Of a stretch of 64,000 bases of DNA, positions 52,473-61,329 are shown in pieces. The stretch is from Thioploca ingrica (GTDB taxonomy: Bacteria; Pseudomonadota; Gammaproteobacteria; Beggiatoales; Beggiatoaceae). Numbering within the stretch: position 1 is the stretch's first letter; every line of letters starts with the position of its first letter. The DNA lies in contig AP014633.1 in assembly GCA_000828835.1 (NCBI GenBank), positions 1,984,001 through 2,048,000 on the forward strand, given 5' to 3'. Under the pieces are notes generated by a model that searched no databases, was not told where the DNA came from, and saw only the letters and a program-made list of their open reading frames with translations. The position numbers and the translations under genes were made by a program.

Positions 52473-52501
52473 TAACTAATACTTTACTTTGTAAAAGTCA
52501 A
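52473..52501 (-). promoter_or_regulatory. Candidate promoter of the NapC-ankyrin-FccAB set
   Basis: On the minus strand TTGACT (52496-52501) and TAGTTA (52473-52478) are 17 bp apart. A CTTTTACAAAGTAAAG imperfect palindrome fills the spacer. It sits about 55 bp before the NapC start. The -10 is weak. Confidence 0.35.
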
Positions 52502-52525
52502 GTTTTAGTAATAATAAAAATATTA

Positions 52526-52671
52526 TCAGTTACCGGTAAGCCACTAATCATAATAACTAATAATGATTCACTAACCATTGATAGAGTTATCAATTAACCG
52601 AGCATAGCCCCACTGATATCACATCAACTTAAGGAGTTCCTTTAAGTTGACGGCAGCGGAACATGCTCCGC
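52526..52671. repeat. Mixed repeats in the divergent region between napC-like gene and rfbF
   Basis: A TAACTGA unit (minus sense, 52526-52532) and degenerate TAACTAATAATGA motifs occupy the left part. A TCAACTTAAGGA / TCCTTTAAGTTGA stem (52624-52650) and GCGGA-ACATGC-TCCGC stem (52656-52671) lie to the right. The remainder of the 429-bp gap, up to 52847, shows nothing else that can be named. Confidence 0.5.
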
Positions 52672-52847
52672 ATTCTCCTGGTAATATTCAGTCACCAATC
52701 AGCACTAAGAAACCGGTTTTAGCTTATTTTAATACGTTATTTTCTTTATTTATGAAAATATTAATACTGTGGGTATATTTTATGCATAATAAAATTACAA
52801 CAGAAAAGCGTGATAATACAAATTTATACTATTTTGAATATATAAAA

Positions 52848-53618
52848 ATGAAAGCTGTTATTTTAGCCGGTGGCCTTGGTACTCGTCTCAGTGAAGAAAC
52901 TATTACAAAACCCAAGCCAATGATCGAAATTGGTGGAAAACCAATTTTATGGCATATTATGAAAATTTACTCAACTTACCATATTCAAGATTTTATTATT
53001 TGCTTAGGTTACAAAGGTTATGTGATTAAGGAATACTTTGCTAATTATTTCATTCATATGTGTGATGTTACTTTTGATTTAACTAATAATCAAGTAAAAA
53101 TACACAATAATGGTACTGAACCTTGGCGTGTGACCTTAGTAGACACCGGAGAAAAAACGATGACCGGCGGTCGCCTAAAAAGAATCCAACCCTATTTAGG
53201 AAATGAAGATTTTTGTTTTACCTATGGAGATGGTGTTGGCGATATTAATATCAAACAATTAATCGCTTTTCATCATGAACAAGGAAGATTAGCTACCCTG
53301 ACAGCAACTCAACCATCCGGACGTTTTGGCGCTTTAACTCTGGAGCAAAATAAAGTAACCCATTTTATAGAAAAACCACCTAGTGATAGTGCTTGGATTA
53401 ATGGTGGTTTCTTTGTCCTTTCACCACAAGTTATTAATTATATTGACGAAGATACTACTATTTTGGAACGCGAACCGCTGGAGCGTTTAGCTAAAGATAA
53501 CCAAATGTCGGCTTTTCTTCACCATGGTTTTTGGCAACCAATGGATACCCTACGTGACAAAATGTATTTGGAAGAATTATGGAATTCCGGTAGAGCACCG
53601 TGGAAAGTATGGCAATGA
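52848..53618 (+). CDS. rfbF: Glucose-1-phosphate cytidylyltransferase
   Basis: The start at 52848 gives 256 residues, the normal length of RfbF (about 257); an upstream frame would add 67 extra residues with no family match. GGLGTRLSEET and KPKPMIEIGGKP are the nucleotidyltransferase signature, and 'VTLVDTGEKTMTGGRLKRI' and FCFTYGDGVGD complete the CTP-binding site. It makes CDP-glucose from CTP and glucose-1-phosphate in the cytoplasm, the first step toward 3,6-dideoxyhexoses. The stop overlaps the rfbG start. Confidence 0.95.
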   Translation: MKAVILAGGLGTRLSEETITKPKPMIEIGGKPILWHIMKIYSTYHIQDFIICLGYKGYVIKEYFANYFIHMCDVTFDLTNNQVKIHNNGTEPWRVTLVDTGEKTMTGGRLKRIQPYLGNEDFCFTYGDGVGDINIKQLIAFHHEQGRLATLTATQPSGRFGALTLEQNKVTHFIEKPPSDSAWINGGFFVLSPQVINYIDEDTTILEREPLERLAKDNQMSAFLHHGFWQPMDTLRDKMYLEELWNSGRAPWKVWQ

Positions 53619-54727
53619 AGGCAGAATTTTGGCAGGGTAAAAAGGTACTTATTACCGGTCACACCGGGTTCAAAGGAAGTTGGTTATCTCTTTGGTTACA
53701 AAGTTTGGGTGCAGAATTAGTCGGGTACGCTTTATCTCCGCCTACTGTACCCAATCTATTTGAAGTTGCTCAGGTCGCGGATAATATGATCTCAATTGTT
53801 GGAGATATTCGTCACCTAGAGCATCTACAAAATGTTATTGCGGAACATAAACCCCAAATCATCTTTCATTTAGCAGCACAACCTTTAGTGCGTTACTCTT
53901 ATCTCAATCCAGTGGAAACCTATGCCACTAATGTCATGGGCACCGTTCACCTATTTGAAGCAGTCCGTCGAGTGGGTGGGATTAAAGTCATTGTCAATGT
54001 AACCAGTGATAAGTGCTATGCTAATCGTGAGTGGGTGTGGGGATATCGAGAAAATGAACCAATGGGTGGTTGTGATCCTTACAGTAACAGTAAAGGTTGT
54101 GCTGAACTGGTTACTGCCGCATTTCGTTATTCATTTTTTAACCGAGCTGATTTTAACACCCATGGTACAGCGATTGCCTCAGTTCGTGCCGGTAATGTCA
54201 TTGGGGGAGGTGATTGGGCGGTCGATCGATTAATTCCGGACATGATACGTGCGGTGATGGCCAATCAACCCATAGTCATTCGTAATCCTGATGCAATTCG
54301 TCCCTGGCAATATGTTTTAGAACCCTTAAATGGTTATCTGTTGTTAGCGCAAAAACTATGGGAGCAAGGTACTGATTACGCGGAAGCTTGGAATTTTGGC
54401 CCAAACGATGAAGACGCAAAACCGGTAAGTTGGCTTATAGAGCAATTAATTCAACTCTGGGGACAAAACCTTCTTTGGCAAGTAGATGAACGTCATCATC
54501 CTTATGAAGCCCATTATTTAAAACTGGATTGTTCTAAGGCAAAAAACCAACTGGGTTGGAAACCTTGTTTGAATCTCCAATCTGCCCTTATCTTGGTGGG
54601 AGAATGGTATAAAGCTTATTTGAATGGTGAAGATATGGCTATGATAACACGGCAACAAATAAAGCAATTTTCAAATAATCTTAATCATGGCCACTGGCCG
54701 ATGAAATGGAAAAATCAGGCAGCATAA
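53615..54727 (+). CDS. rfbG: CDP-glucose 4,6-dehydratase
   Basis: 370 residues. The ATG at 53615 overlaps the rfbF stop (ATGA), which is better than the GTG 15 bases earlier. GHTGFKGSWLSLWL is the NAD-binding loop, with YxxxK at DPYSNSKG and 'VTSDKCYANREW', the family's catalytic Thr/Asp/Lys segment. It converts CDP-glucose to CDP-4-keto-6-deoxyglucose, which RfbH then deoxygenates at C3. It is second in the operon. Confidence 0.95.
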   Translation: MKAEFWQGKKVLITGHTGFKGSWLSLWLQSLGAELVGYALSPPTVPNLFEVAQVADNMISIVGDIRHLEHLQNVIAEHKPQIIFHLAAQPLVRYSYLNPVETYATNVMGTVHLFEAVRRVGGIKVIVNVTSDKCYANREWVWGYRENEPMGGCDPYSNSKGCAELVTAAFRYSFFNRADFNTHGTAIASVRAGNVIGGGDWAVDRLIPDMIRAVMANQPIVIRNPDAIRPWQYVLEPLNGYLLLAQKLWEQGTDYAEAWNFGPNDEDAKPVSWLIEQLIQLWGQNLLWQVDERHHPYEAHYLKLDCSKAKNQLGWKPCLNLQSALILVGEWYKAYLNGEDMAMITRQQIKQFSNNLNHGHWPMKWKNQAA

Positions 54728-54774
54728 ATCAACCAAAATTTTAAAAAATTAGCTTTCACCAGAGAAATAGTAAA

Positions 54775-55995
54775 ATGCTCAATATAGTATCCAAATCAAC
54801 CCATTTTCTTCATGTTCCTTACGGTATGACGGTTCACAGTGAAGAAGAAATTGCCGCTGTGAATCGGGCGTTAAGAACTTCCACTCAAATGGGTAAACAT
54901 GTCAGAGAAATTGAAACCAGAGTGGCTCAACTTTTTGAAAAAAAATACGGCATCATGGTCAATTCTGGTTCCTCGGCATTACTTCTAGCAGCAGAAATTT
55001 TAGATTTACCTAAAGGGAGTGAAGTCATAACACCGGCGCTCACATTCGCTACAACGGTTGCTTGTTTAGTCAAAAATAATCTTGTTCCGGCGTTTGTAGA
55101 TGTGACTGAAGGCTCTTATTGCATAGATGTCGATAAAATCGAGAACCTAATTACCAAAAACACTAGAGCGATGTGCATTCCTAATTTAATTGGCAACATC
55201 GCCCAATGGGACAAAATAGCTGAAATAGCCCAAAAATACGAGTTAAAACTCATTGAAGATTCAGCCGATACCTTAGGTGGAAAACTTAACAACCAATCCA
55301 GTGGACACTACGCTGACATAAGTATCACCAGTTTTTATGGTTCTCATGTGATTAATTGTGCTGGTAATGGCGGTATATTATGTGTGAATTCTGCCGAACA
55401 CACCAGAAAAGCTAAACTATTGCGTTCTTGGGGACGAAGTTCATCATTATTTCTTGATTCTGAAAATATTGAAAATCGGTTTAATGTCCAAATCGAAGGA
55501 ATTGAATATGATGCCAAATTTGTATTTGAAGCGATTGGCTACAATTTTGAACCTTCTGAGATAGGTGCAGCATTTGGTTTAGTCCAGCTTGATAAACTCC
55601 AAAATAATATTAACACCAGAGTCCAAAATTTTAACATTCAATTTAATTTTTTTAAAAAATATGAAAACTGGTTTATTTTACCAAAACAAACCCCTAATTC
55701 AATGACTGGGTGGTTAGCTTTTCCACTAACACTTAGAGAAGATGCGCCCTTTACTCGCAGAGACTTGCAAATTTTTCTAGAGCGAAGGAATATTCAAACC
55801 AGAGTGGTATTCACCGGTAACATCACTCGGCAACCCGGTTTCAAAGCCATAGAAAAGCGAATAATGAATGAGGGATATCCTCAGGCGGATAACGTGATGA
55901 AAGGTGGCGTTTTATTAGCTTGTCATCACGGGTTAACGCCCGAAATGTTAGCACATATACACACTAGTTTTGAAGAGTTTACTAAGCAATACTAA
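54775..55995 (+). CDS. rfbH: CDP-4-keto-6-deoxyglucose 3-dehydrase (RfbH, DegT/AHBA-type)
   Basis: 406 residues of the DegT/DnrJ aminotransferase fold. The decisive clue is the SFYGSH block: the usual PLP-binding lysine is replaced by His, as in E1/RfbH and ColD, which work with PMP as dehydrases. The N-terminal 'MLNIVSKSTHFLHVPYGMTVHSEEE' and 'NSGSSALLLAAEIL' are typical of the subfamily. RfbH removes the C3 oxygen with help from an iron-sulfur reductase (RfbI/AscD type); no such reductase is found in the window. It is 47 bp after rfbG. Confidence 0.93.
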   Translation: MLNIVSKSTHFLHVPYGMTVHSEEEIAAVNRALRTSTQMGKHVREIETRVAQLFEKKYGIMVNSGSSALLLAAEILDLPKGSEVITPALTFATTVACLVKNNLVPAFVDVTEGSYCIDVDKIENLITKNTRAMCIPNLIGNIAQWDKIAEIAQKYELKLIEDSADTLGGKLNNQSSGHYADISITSFYGSHVINCAGNGGILCVNSAEHTRKAKLLRSWGRSSSLFLDSENIENRFNVQIEGIEYDAKFVFEAIGYNFEPSEIGAAFGLVQLDKLQNNINTRVQNFNIQFNFFKKYENWFILPKQTPNSMTGWLAFPLTLREDAPFTRRDLQIFLERRNIQTRVVFTGNITRQPGFKAIEKRIMNEGYPQADNVMKGGVLLACHHGLTPEMLAHIHTSFEEFTKQY

Positions 55996-56038
55996 TAACA
56001 AATTTTTCTAAGATTTTGAAAGAGTTAAATTCAAAATT

Positions 56039-56914
56039 ATGCAAAGAATTCTCTTAACTGGGGCAACGGGTTTTTTGGGTAGTCACCTGGTTAAAGCCTT
56101 AGTGAAACAAAATTATCAAATTATCATTTTAAAGCGACCCACTTCAAAGCTAAATCGCCTTAAAAATGTTTTAAATAACATAATTAGTTACGATGTAGAT
56201 GCAGTTGAAATTTCTCGTCCTTTTAAAGAACAAGGAAAAATCAATGCCATCATCCATACCGCAACCTGCTATGGTCGGGCTAATGAAAGCATTAGTGAAA
56301 TTTTGGCAGCAAATGTTATTTTTCCATTAAAGCTTCTAGAAATAGCTACTTTATTTAATACTGAAATTTTCTTTAATACAGATACTGTCCTCTACAAATA
56401 CTTAAATGCTTATGCTCTAGCTAAAAAACATTTCCTGGAGTGGGGTAAGTTAGCTACTAAAATGCAAAAAATTCGCTTTATCAATATTAAATTAGAGCAC
56501 ATGTATGGTCCAGGAGATAATGACTCCAAATTTACAACTCATATTATCAAAAGTTGCTTTGCTAATGTACCCGAATTAAAGCTGACACTCGGTGAACAAA
56601 CCCGAGATTTTATTTATATTGATGATGTCGTTTCTGCTTATATCACTTTATTGCAACAATCAGAATATCAACCAGAATGGTTTCAAGAATATGAACTGGG
56701 CAGTGGTCAATCAATCTCTATCAGAGAGTTCGTCGAAACTGTTCATAAAATAACCCACTCACATACCCAGCTTAACTTTGGTGCGTTACCGTATCGGGAG
56801 GGTGAAATCATGCATTCCCAAGCAAACATAACCGCTTTGCAACAATTAGGGTGGTCAGGTTTAATTACGCTAACCGAAGGAATAGAAAAGACTATACAAC
56901 AGGACTATTTTTAA
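56039..56914 (+). CDS. NAD(P)-dependent CDP-sugar reductase (CDP-paratose or -abequose synthase-like)
   Basis: A 291-residue short-chain dehydrogenase: LTGATGFLGSHL dinucleotide loop, and Y-ALAK (NAYALAKKH) with Thr rather than Ser in the preceding segment (FFNTDTVLY). The following 'EHMYGPGDNDSKF' is common to RfbJ/RfbS-type enzymes that reduce the C4 ketone of the CDP-3,6-dideoxy-4-hexulose. Because an RfbE-type epimerase follows (TAATG overlap), CDP-paratose is the likelier product. The stereochemistry cannot be settled from the sequence. Confidence 0.75.
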   Translation: MQRILLTGATGFLGSHLVKALVKQNYQIIILKRPTSKLNRLKNVLNNIISYDVDAVEISRPFKEQGKINAIIHTATCYGRANESISEILAANVIFPLKLLEIATLFNTEIFFNTDTVLYKYLNAYALAKKHFLEWGKLATKMQKIRFINIKLEHMYGPGDNDSKFTTHIIKSCFANVPELKLTLGEQTRDFIYIDDVVSAYITLLQQSEYQPEWFQEYELGSGQSISIREFVETVHKITHSHTQLNFGALPYREGEIMHSQANITALQQLGWSGLITLTEGIEKTIQQDYF

Positions 56915-57936
56915 TGAAATTATTAATTACCGGTGGTTGTGGTTTTTTAGGAAGTAATCTTGCTGCCTATGCGCTTGAACAAGGGTATGAACTGGTTATT
57001 TTTGATAATCTTTCTCGAACTGGTTCCATAGCGAATCTAGCCTGGTTACAACAACAGGGAAAATTCAAATTTGAACACGGTGATATTCGTAACCAAAATG
57101 ATATTACTCGGATTATTCACAACTTCAAACCGGAAATGATTTTTCATTTAGCCGGTCAAGTGGCTATGACGACCTCTATTGCGAATCCACGGATGGATTT
57201 TGAGGTCAATACGCTGGGTACAGTTAATCTGTTAGAAGCCGTTCGTTTATCTATACCGGAAACCCCAATTATTTATTCTTCTACTAATAAGGTATATGGC
57301 GATTTAGAACAATTTACCTATCAAGAAACCGCAACCCGTTATGAGTGTATTGAGAAACCCAGCGGCTTTGATGAAGATACGCCGCTAAGTTTTCACTCCC
57401 CCTATGGATGTTCCAAAGGTGCAGCTGATCAGTACCTACTAGATTATGCACGTATCTATGGATTAAAAACCGTGGTATTTCGGCATTCTTCTATGTATGG
57501 AGGACGACAATTTGCCACTTACGATCAAGGTTGGGTCGGTTGGTTTTGTCAACAAGCGATTGAAATTCAAACTGGACGATTGAAAAAGCCTTTTTCTATT
57601 TCTGGCAGTGGTAAGCAAGTGCGTGATGTATTACATGCTGATGACATGATAGTACTTTATTTTAAAACCATAGCAAATATAGACCAAGCTAAAGGACAAA
57701 CCTTTAATATTGGAGGAGGAATTGAGAATTCTCTGTCTTTACTAGAATTATTTAACTTAATTGCAAAAGAAATCAATATAACCATGCATTATACCAAACT
57801 ACCACCTAGAGAGAGTGATCAACGTTTATTCGTAGCGGACTTAACTAAAATTCATAAAACGATTGGTTGGAAACCAAGCATAAATAGAGAGGAAGGCATA
57901 AGAAAAATGCTTGAGTGGACCAGATATATGAGTTAA
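56914..57936 (+). CDS. rfbE: CDP-paratose 2-epimerase (CDP-tyvelose synthase)
   Basis: 340 residues from the ATG at 56914, which overlaps the previous stop. LLITGGCGFLGSN is the NAD loop; 'YSSTNKVYGDLEQFTYQ' and SPYGCSKGAADQY supply the Ser/Thr and YxxxK catalytic residues. RHSSMYGGRQFATYDQGWVGW and SGSGKQVRDVLHADD are close to the tyvelose epimerase of enteric O-antigens. It converts CDP-paratose to CDP-tyvelose and completes the pathway from RfbF. Confidence 0.93.
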   Translation: MKLLITGGCGFLGSNLAAYALEQGYELVIFDNLSRTGSIANLAWLQQQGKFKFEHGDIRNQNDITRIIHNFKPEMIFHLAGQVAMTTSIANPRMDFEVNTLGTVNLLEAVRLSIPETPIIYSSTNKVYGDLEQFTYQETATRYECIEKPSGFDEDTPLSFHSPYGCSKGAADQYLLDYARIYGLKTVVFRHSSMYGGRQFATYDQGWVGWFCQQAIEIQTGRLKKPFSISGSGKQVRDVLHADDMIVLYFKTIANIDQAKGQTFNIGGGIENSLSLLELFNLIAKEINITMHYTKLPPRESDQRLFVADLTKIHKTIGWKPSINREEGIRKMLEWTRYMS

Positions 57937-57938
57937 TT

Positions 57939-59264
57939 ATGCCAGCAGTTAATACGATTGAAACAACGACAAGAACAACAAATTATAAAATTCAAGTTAA
58001 AGTTTCATTTATCTATAAAATTTTAGCAATTGGTGCTTCTTTTCTGCTGGTACCAGTCATGCTCCATTATTTGGGGACAGAAAAGTATGGAGTATGGTCA
58101 ACAATATTAACCGTCATTTCCTGGGTAGTTTTTTTTGATATGGGTATTGGCAATGGCATGAGAAATAAGCTTGCTGAGTCATTAGCTGTCGATAATATTC
58201 ACTTATCAAGAAATTACATTTCAACCACCTATTTTTTTGTAGCATTACTCGTTATTGTTGTTTATGGAGTTTTGGTATTTATAGCACAGTTTATTAATTT
58301 CCAAACGCTTTTTAATACCACGCAAATAAACCCCAATGAAATTAAAATTGCATTTTTAGTGGCTTTATTTTCTTTATTAGCGAACTTTTTATTATCATTA
58401 ATAAATCAGATTACTCATGCTTGCCAAAAAACTTCTTTGACCGTGTTGAATCAATTTATATCAAATACAATCGCATTAATACTTATTTTTTTCTTATCTC
58501 AACTAATTCAGGGTAATTTAGTTTATCTCGCTATAGCTTATGGAATATCTCTCAATTTAGCTAATATTATACTTAGTTTTTATTTTTACAAAGATCATAG
58601 GCAATTAATACCACCACGCCTAGAATATTTTGATAAGCGCAAAATAACTATTTTGATGGGGTTAGGGTTACAATTTTTTGTAATACAACTGGCGGTAATC
58701 ATTATTTTTACGACAGACAAAATGATTATTACGCAGATTTTAGGGCCAGAATATGTTACACCTTACGATATCGTTTTAAAACTTTTTAGCGTTGTTACCA
58801 TAACACATGGCATCATCGTTGCCCCTTTATGGTCAGCTTACACTGAAGCTTTTGTTAAAAATGATTGGGTTTGGATCGAAAATAGTCTAAAAAAACTTAA
58901 TTTACTTATGTTACCTATTATTATTGTTGTTATGTTTATTGCGCTGTTTGCCAAAAATATTATAAAAGTTTGGATTGGAAAAGATCTAGGAATAGATACT
59001 AATTTAGTAATATTTATGGGTATATTTGTCATTATTTTGACATGGAATAATATTTATGCCTATTTTTTAAATGGCATAGGTGCAATAAAAATCCAGATCT
59101 ACTCGGCTGTTTTAGCGGCTAGTATCAATATCCCATTGTCAATTTTTTTATCCTACAACTGTCATTTTGGCTTGAGTGGAATCATTTTGGCAACAATTAT
59201 TTCTCTTTCTTTTTTCGCAATACTTGGCCCTTTACAAACATTTTACATTTTAGCTAAAAAATAG
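57939..59264 (+). CDS. Wzx-like oligosaccharide flippase (first)
   Basis: 441 residues (ATG at 57939 preferred over the GTG 24 bases earlier) with about 12-14 hydrophobic helices in the MATE/MVF polysaccharide-transporter fold. 'MLHYLGTEKYGVWSTILTVISWVVFFDMGIGNGMRNKLAES' is the characteristic start of these proteins. It would move the lipid-linked O-unit across the inner membrane. It follows rfbE by 2 bp. A second flippase at 61330 suggests two repeat units or a division of labour. Confidence 0.85.
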   Translation: MPAVNTIETTTRTTNYKIQVKVSFIYKILAIGASFLLVPVMLHYLGTEKYGVWSTILTVISWVVFFDMGIGNGMRNKLAESLAVDNIHLSRNYISTTYFFVALLVIVVYGVLVFIAQFINFQTLFNTTQINPNEIKIAFLVALFSLLANFLLSLINQITHACQKTSLTVLNQFISNTIALILIFFLSQLIQGNLVYLAIAYGISLNLANIILSFYFYKDHRQLIPPRLEYFDKRKITILMGLGLQFFVIQLAVIIIFTTDKMIITQILGPEYVTPYDIVLKLFSVVTITHGIIVAPLWSAYTEAFVKNDWVWIENSLKKLNLLMLPIIIVVMFIALFAKNIIKVWIGKDLGIDTNLVIFMGIFVIILTWNNIYAYFLNGIGAIKIQIYSAVLAASINIPLSIFLSYNCHFGLSGIILATIISLSFFAILGPLQTFYILAKK

Positions 59265-59299
59265 AAAATTTTACGTTAAAAAATTTAATTTTACTAAAC

Positions 59300-60232
59300 A
59301 TGCAAAAGAATACAATAACCTATCCACTGATTAGTATTTTTATCCCGGTATATAATCGCGTCAATCTCATTGGACCTTGTATAGAATCAGCACTAGCTCA
59401 AACTTACTCTAATTTTGAAATTATAATCGTAGATAATTCTAGCACTGATGGTACCTGGGATAAATGCTGTATTTATGCAAAAAGTGACTCTCGTATACGT
59501 ATTTTTAAGAATGACACCAACATTGGCCCAGTACGCAATTGGCAACGATGTATTGAAGAAGCTAAAGGAGAATTTGGCAAAATATTATTTAGTGATGATT
59601 TAATTTATCCAGCATTTTTAGAGAAAACCATATCCTTAATTGAAGATCCTCAAGTCGGTTTGGTGTTTACTACGGCACAAATTGGCAGAGGAATTGCTTC
59701 AGTAAAATTAGTTAATAAAAATGCTTATCCATGGCAAGAATCCTCTGGAAAGTACAATAGCCAAAATTTTATTAGGGATGTGCTACTTAGTAAAATGAAT
59801 TTAGTTTCCCCAGGAGCAGCTTTATTTAGAATAAGCGATTTATATAAAAACCTAATAACTCAAATTCCATCTCCTTCTTTTAATGGTTTTGCTGATTATG
59901 GCGCTGGACCAAACTTATTATTATATCTTTTAACAGCGATTGTTTATCCGAAAATTGCTTTTATTAATGAACCACTTTGTTTTTTTCGAGGACACGAAGA
60001 TTCTTTTACCGAAAAATATCATAAAGAACTTGCCTCACGTTACTTTCAAGCGAAAATTTGGTTCGCACTAAATTATCAATCTTCAGTACCGTTAGAAACC
60101 TTATTATTTCGCGGCTGGTGTTCTGCATGCAAAAAATCAAAAAAATATCTTTCATTTAAGAAATTTTGTACCAAATACGGTGTTAATCAGGTACCGTTAC
60201 CTAACGCTGTATTACATAGTTTATGGAATTAA
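59300..60232 (+). CDS. GT2-family glycosyltransferase (first of two)
   Basis: A 310-residue GT-A enzyme. ISIFIPVYNRVN at the N-terminus, EIIIVDNSSTDGT, then GKILFSDDLIYP (the DxD-like site, here SDD). The length is short, typical of O-antigen transferases. It comes after the first flippase and probably adds one sugar, possibly the 3,6-dideoxyhexose. The acceptor is not known. No strong Shine-Dalgarno sequence is seen. Confidence 0.87.
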   Translation: MQKNTITYPLISIFIPVYNRVNLIGPCIESALAQTYSNFEIIIVDNSSTDGTWDKCCIYAKSDSRIRIFKNDTNIGPVRNWQRCIEEAKGEFGKILFSDDLIYPAFLEKTISLIEDPQVGLVFTTAQIGRGIASVKLVNKNAYPWQESSGKYNSQNFIRDVLLSKMNLVSPGAALFRISDLYKNLITQIPSPSFNGFADYGAGPNLLLYLLTAIVYPKIAFINEPLCFFRGHEDSFTEKYHKELASRYFQAKIWFALNYQSSVPLETLLFRGWCSACKKSKKYLSFKKFCTKYGVNQVPLPNAVLHSLWN

Positions 60233-60252
60233 AAAAGGATAGCTATGCCATT

Positions 60253-61305
60253 ATGAAAACAATTACTTTGACAATAGGTATTCCAACCTATAATAGACCT
60301 CAAGCCTTGGAACGTAGATTAAATGAAATAAAGAAATTTCACAATTTAATAGATGAAGTCGTCATTTGCGACAATTCACCACAAATACTACCAAGCCTAG
60401 CACAAGCAGTTCAAGAACTTAGTAAATGTCATTACTATAAAAATTCGGGAAACATCGGGGGTGGAGCTAATTTTCTTCGGGTAGTGGAACATGCTAAAAG
60501 TGACTATGTATGGTGGCGAGGTGATGATGATGTTATTAGCGAGAATCAAATCCAATCGGTTCATGCCTACCTTAGTACAACCCCGCGGTTAATTCTTTTA
60601 AGTACCAATGTTAAAGCGCCTTTTATTGGTAAAGGCATAAAAACATTTGTTGAAAACTTTCCTGTGGTTCGTACTTTTGGATGGTTGTCCGCTATCGTTT
60701 TACCAACTCAATTTGCCCAAAAATCTTTGCGTTGGGGTTATTTTGGAATAGCCAGTGGCTGGGCCAATGTTGCGCTAATATTAGGGCTTTTTAGAGAATA
60801 CCCAGATTTGGAATTTGTAGTCGTACCTATCTCTTTACAGGATGGAGAATTTCGTGATGTTGACAGAAAGGAAGGTTTAAGGTGGTCCCTGTTTAGAACA
60901 TGTATTAAGCAATTTCCGCTTACTGCTCAGGTTTTAGAATCCGAACAACTAAGAAAAATATATTTAGCAAAATGGCGAACAACTCACGGATTTCATTGGA
61001 TAAAAACAATGGTTCGGTTTAAATTAGGTTATATGCCTCAAGAAAAAATTACCTTAGCTACCTTTTTTCCATTTATTTCGATTAGGAATTTACGAACCAC
61101 AATTTTGGCTATTATATTGTGGATTATGGCAAATATACCGCGTCTTGCTTATCAATTAACTTTTGCTTATATCTGGTTTTATCTAGACGATAAAACTAAA
61201 CAAAAACTTGAACTGGATTTTTTAAGCGGGTGTGAAAATTATTGGCAAGTTTTTAAAGCATTAAGAGTAAATAAAGGTTATGTTTCAACAGACGGGTTTA
61301 TTTAA
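60253..61305 (+). CDS. GT2-family glycosyltransferase (second of two)
   Basis: 350 residues from 60253; a longer start at 60223 overlaps the previous gene. LTIGIPTYNRPQALERRL opens the GT-A fold, and VWWRGDDDVISENQI contains the DDD metal site. A C-terminal hydrophobic stretch (LRTTILAIILWIMANIPRLAYQLTFAYIWF) could be a membrane anchor. It is the downstream partner of the first GT2 gene and acts on the same repeat unit. Confidence 0.87.
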   Translation: MKTITLTIGIPTYNRPQALERRLNEIKKFHNLIDEVVICDNSPQILPSLAQAVQELSKCHYYKNSGNIGGGANFLRVVEHAKSDYVWWRGDDDVISENQIQSVHAYLSTTPRLILLSTNVKAPFIGKGIKTFVENFPVVRTFGWLSAIVLPTQFAQKSLRWGYFGIASGWANVALILGLFREYPDLEFVVVPISLQDGEFRDVDRKEGLRWSLFRTCIKQFPLTAQVLESEQLRKIYLAKWRTTHGFHWIKTMVRFKLGYMPQEKITLATFFPFISIRNLRTTILAIILWIMANIPRLAYQLTFAYIWFYLDDKTKQKLELDFLSGCENYWQVFKALRVNKGYVSTDGFI

Positions 61306-61329
61306 AAATAAAAGCTAGTAACCTAAAAA

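Noticed and set aside
52647-52847. 67-residue N-terminal extension of RfbF
   Set aside because: The family starts at MKAVILAGG, and the extension begins in a hairpin repeat with no homology.
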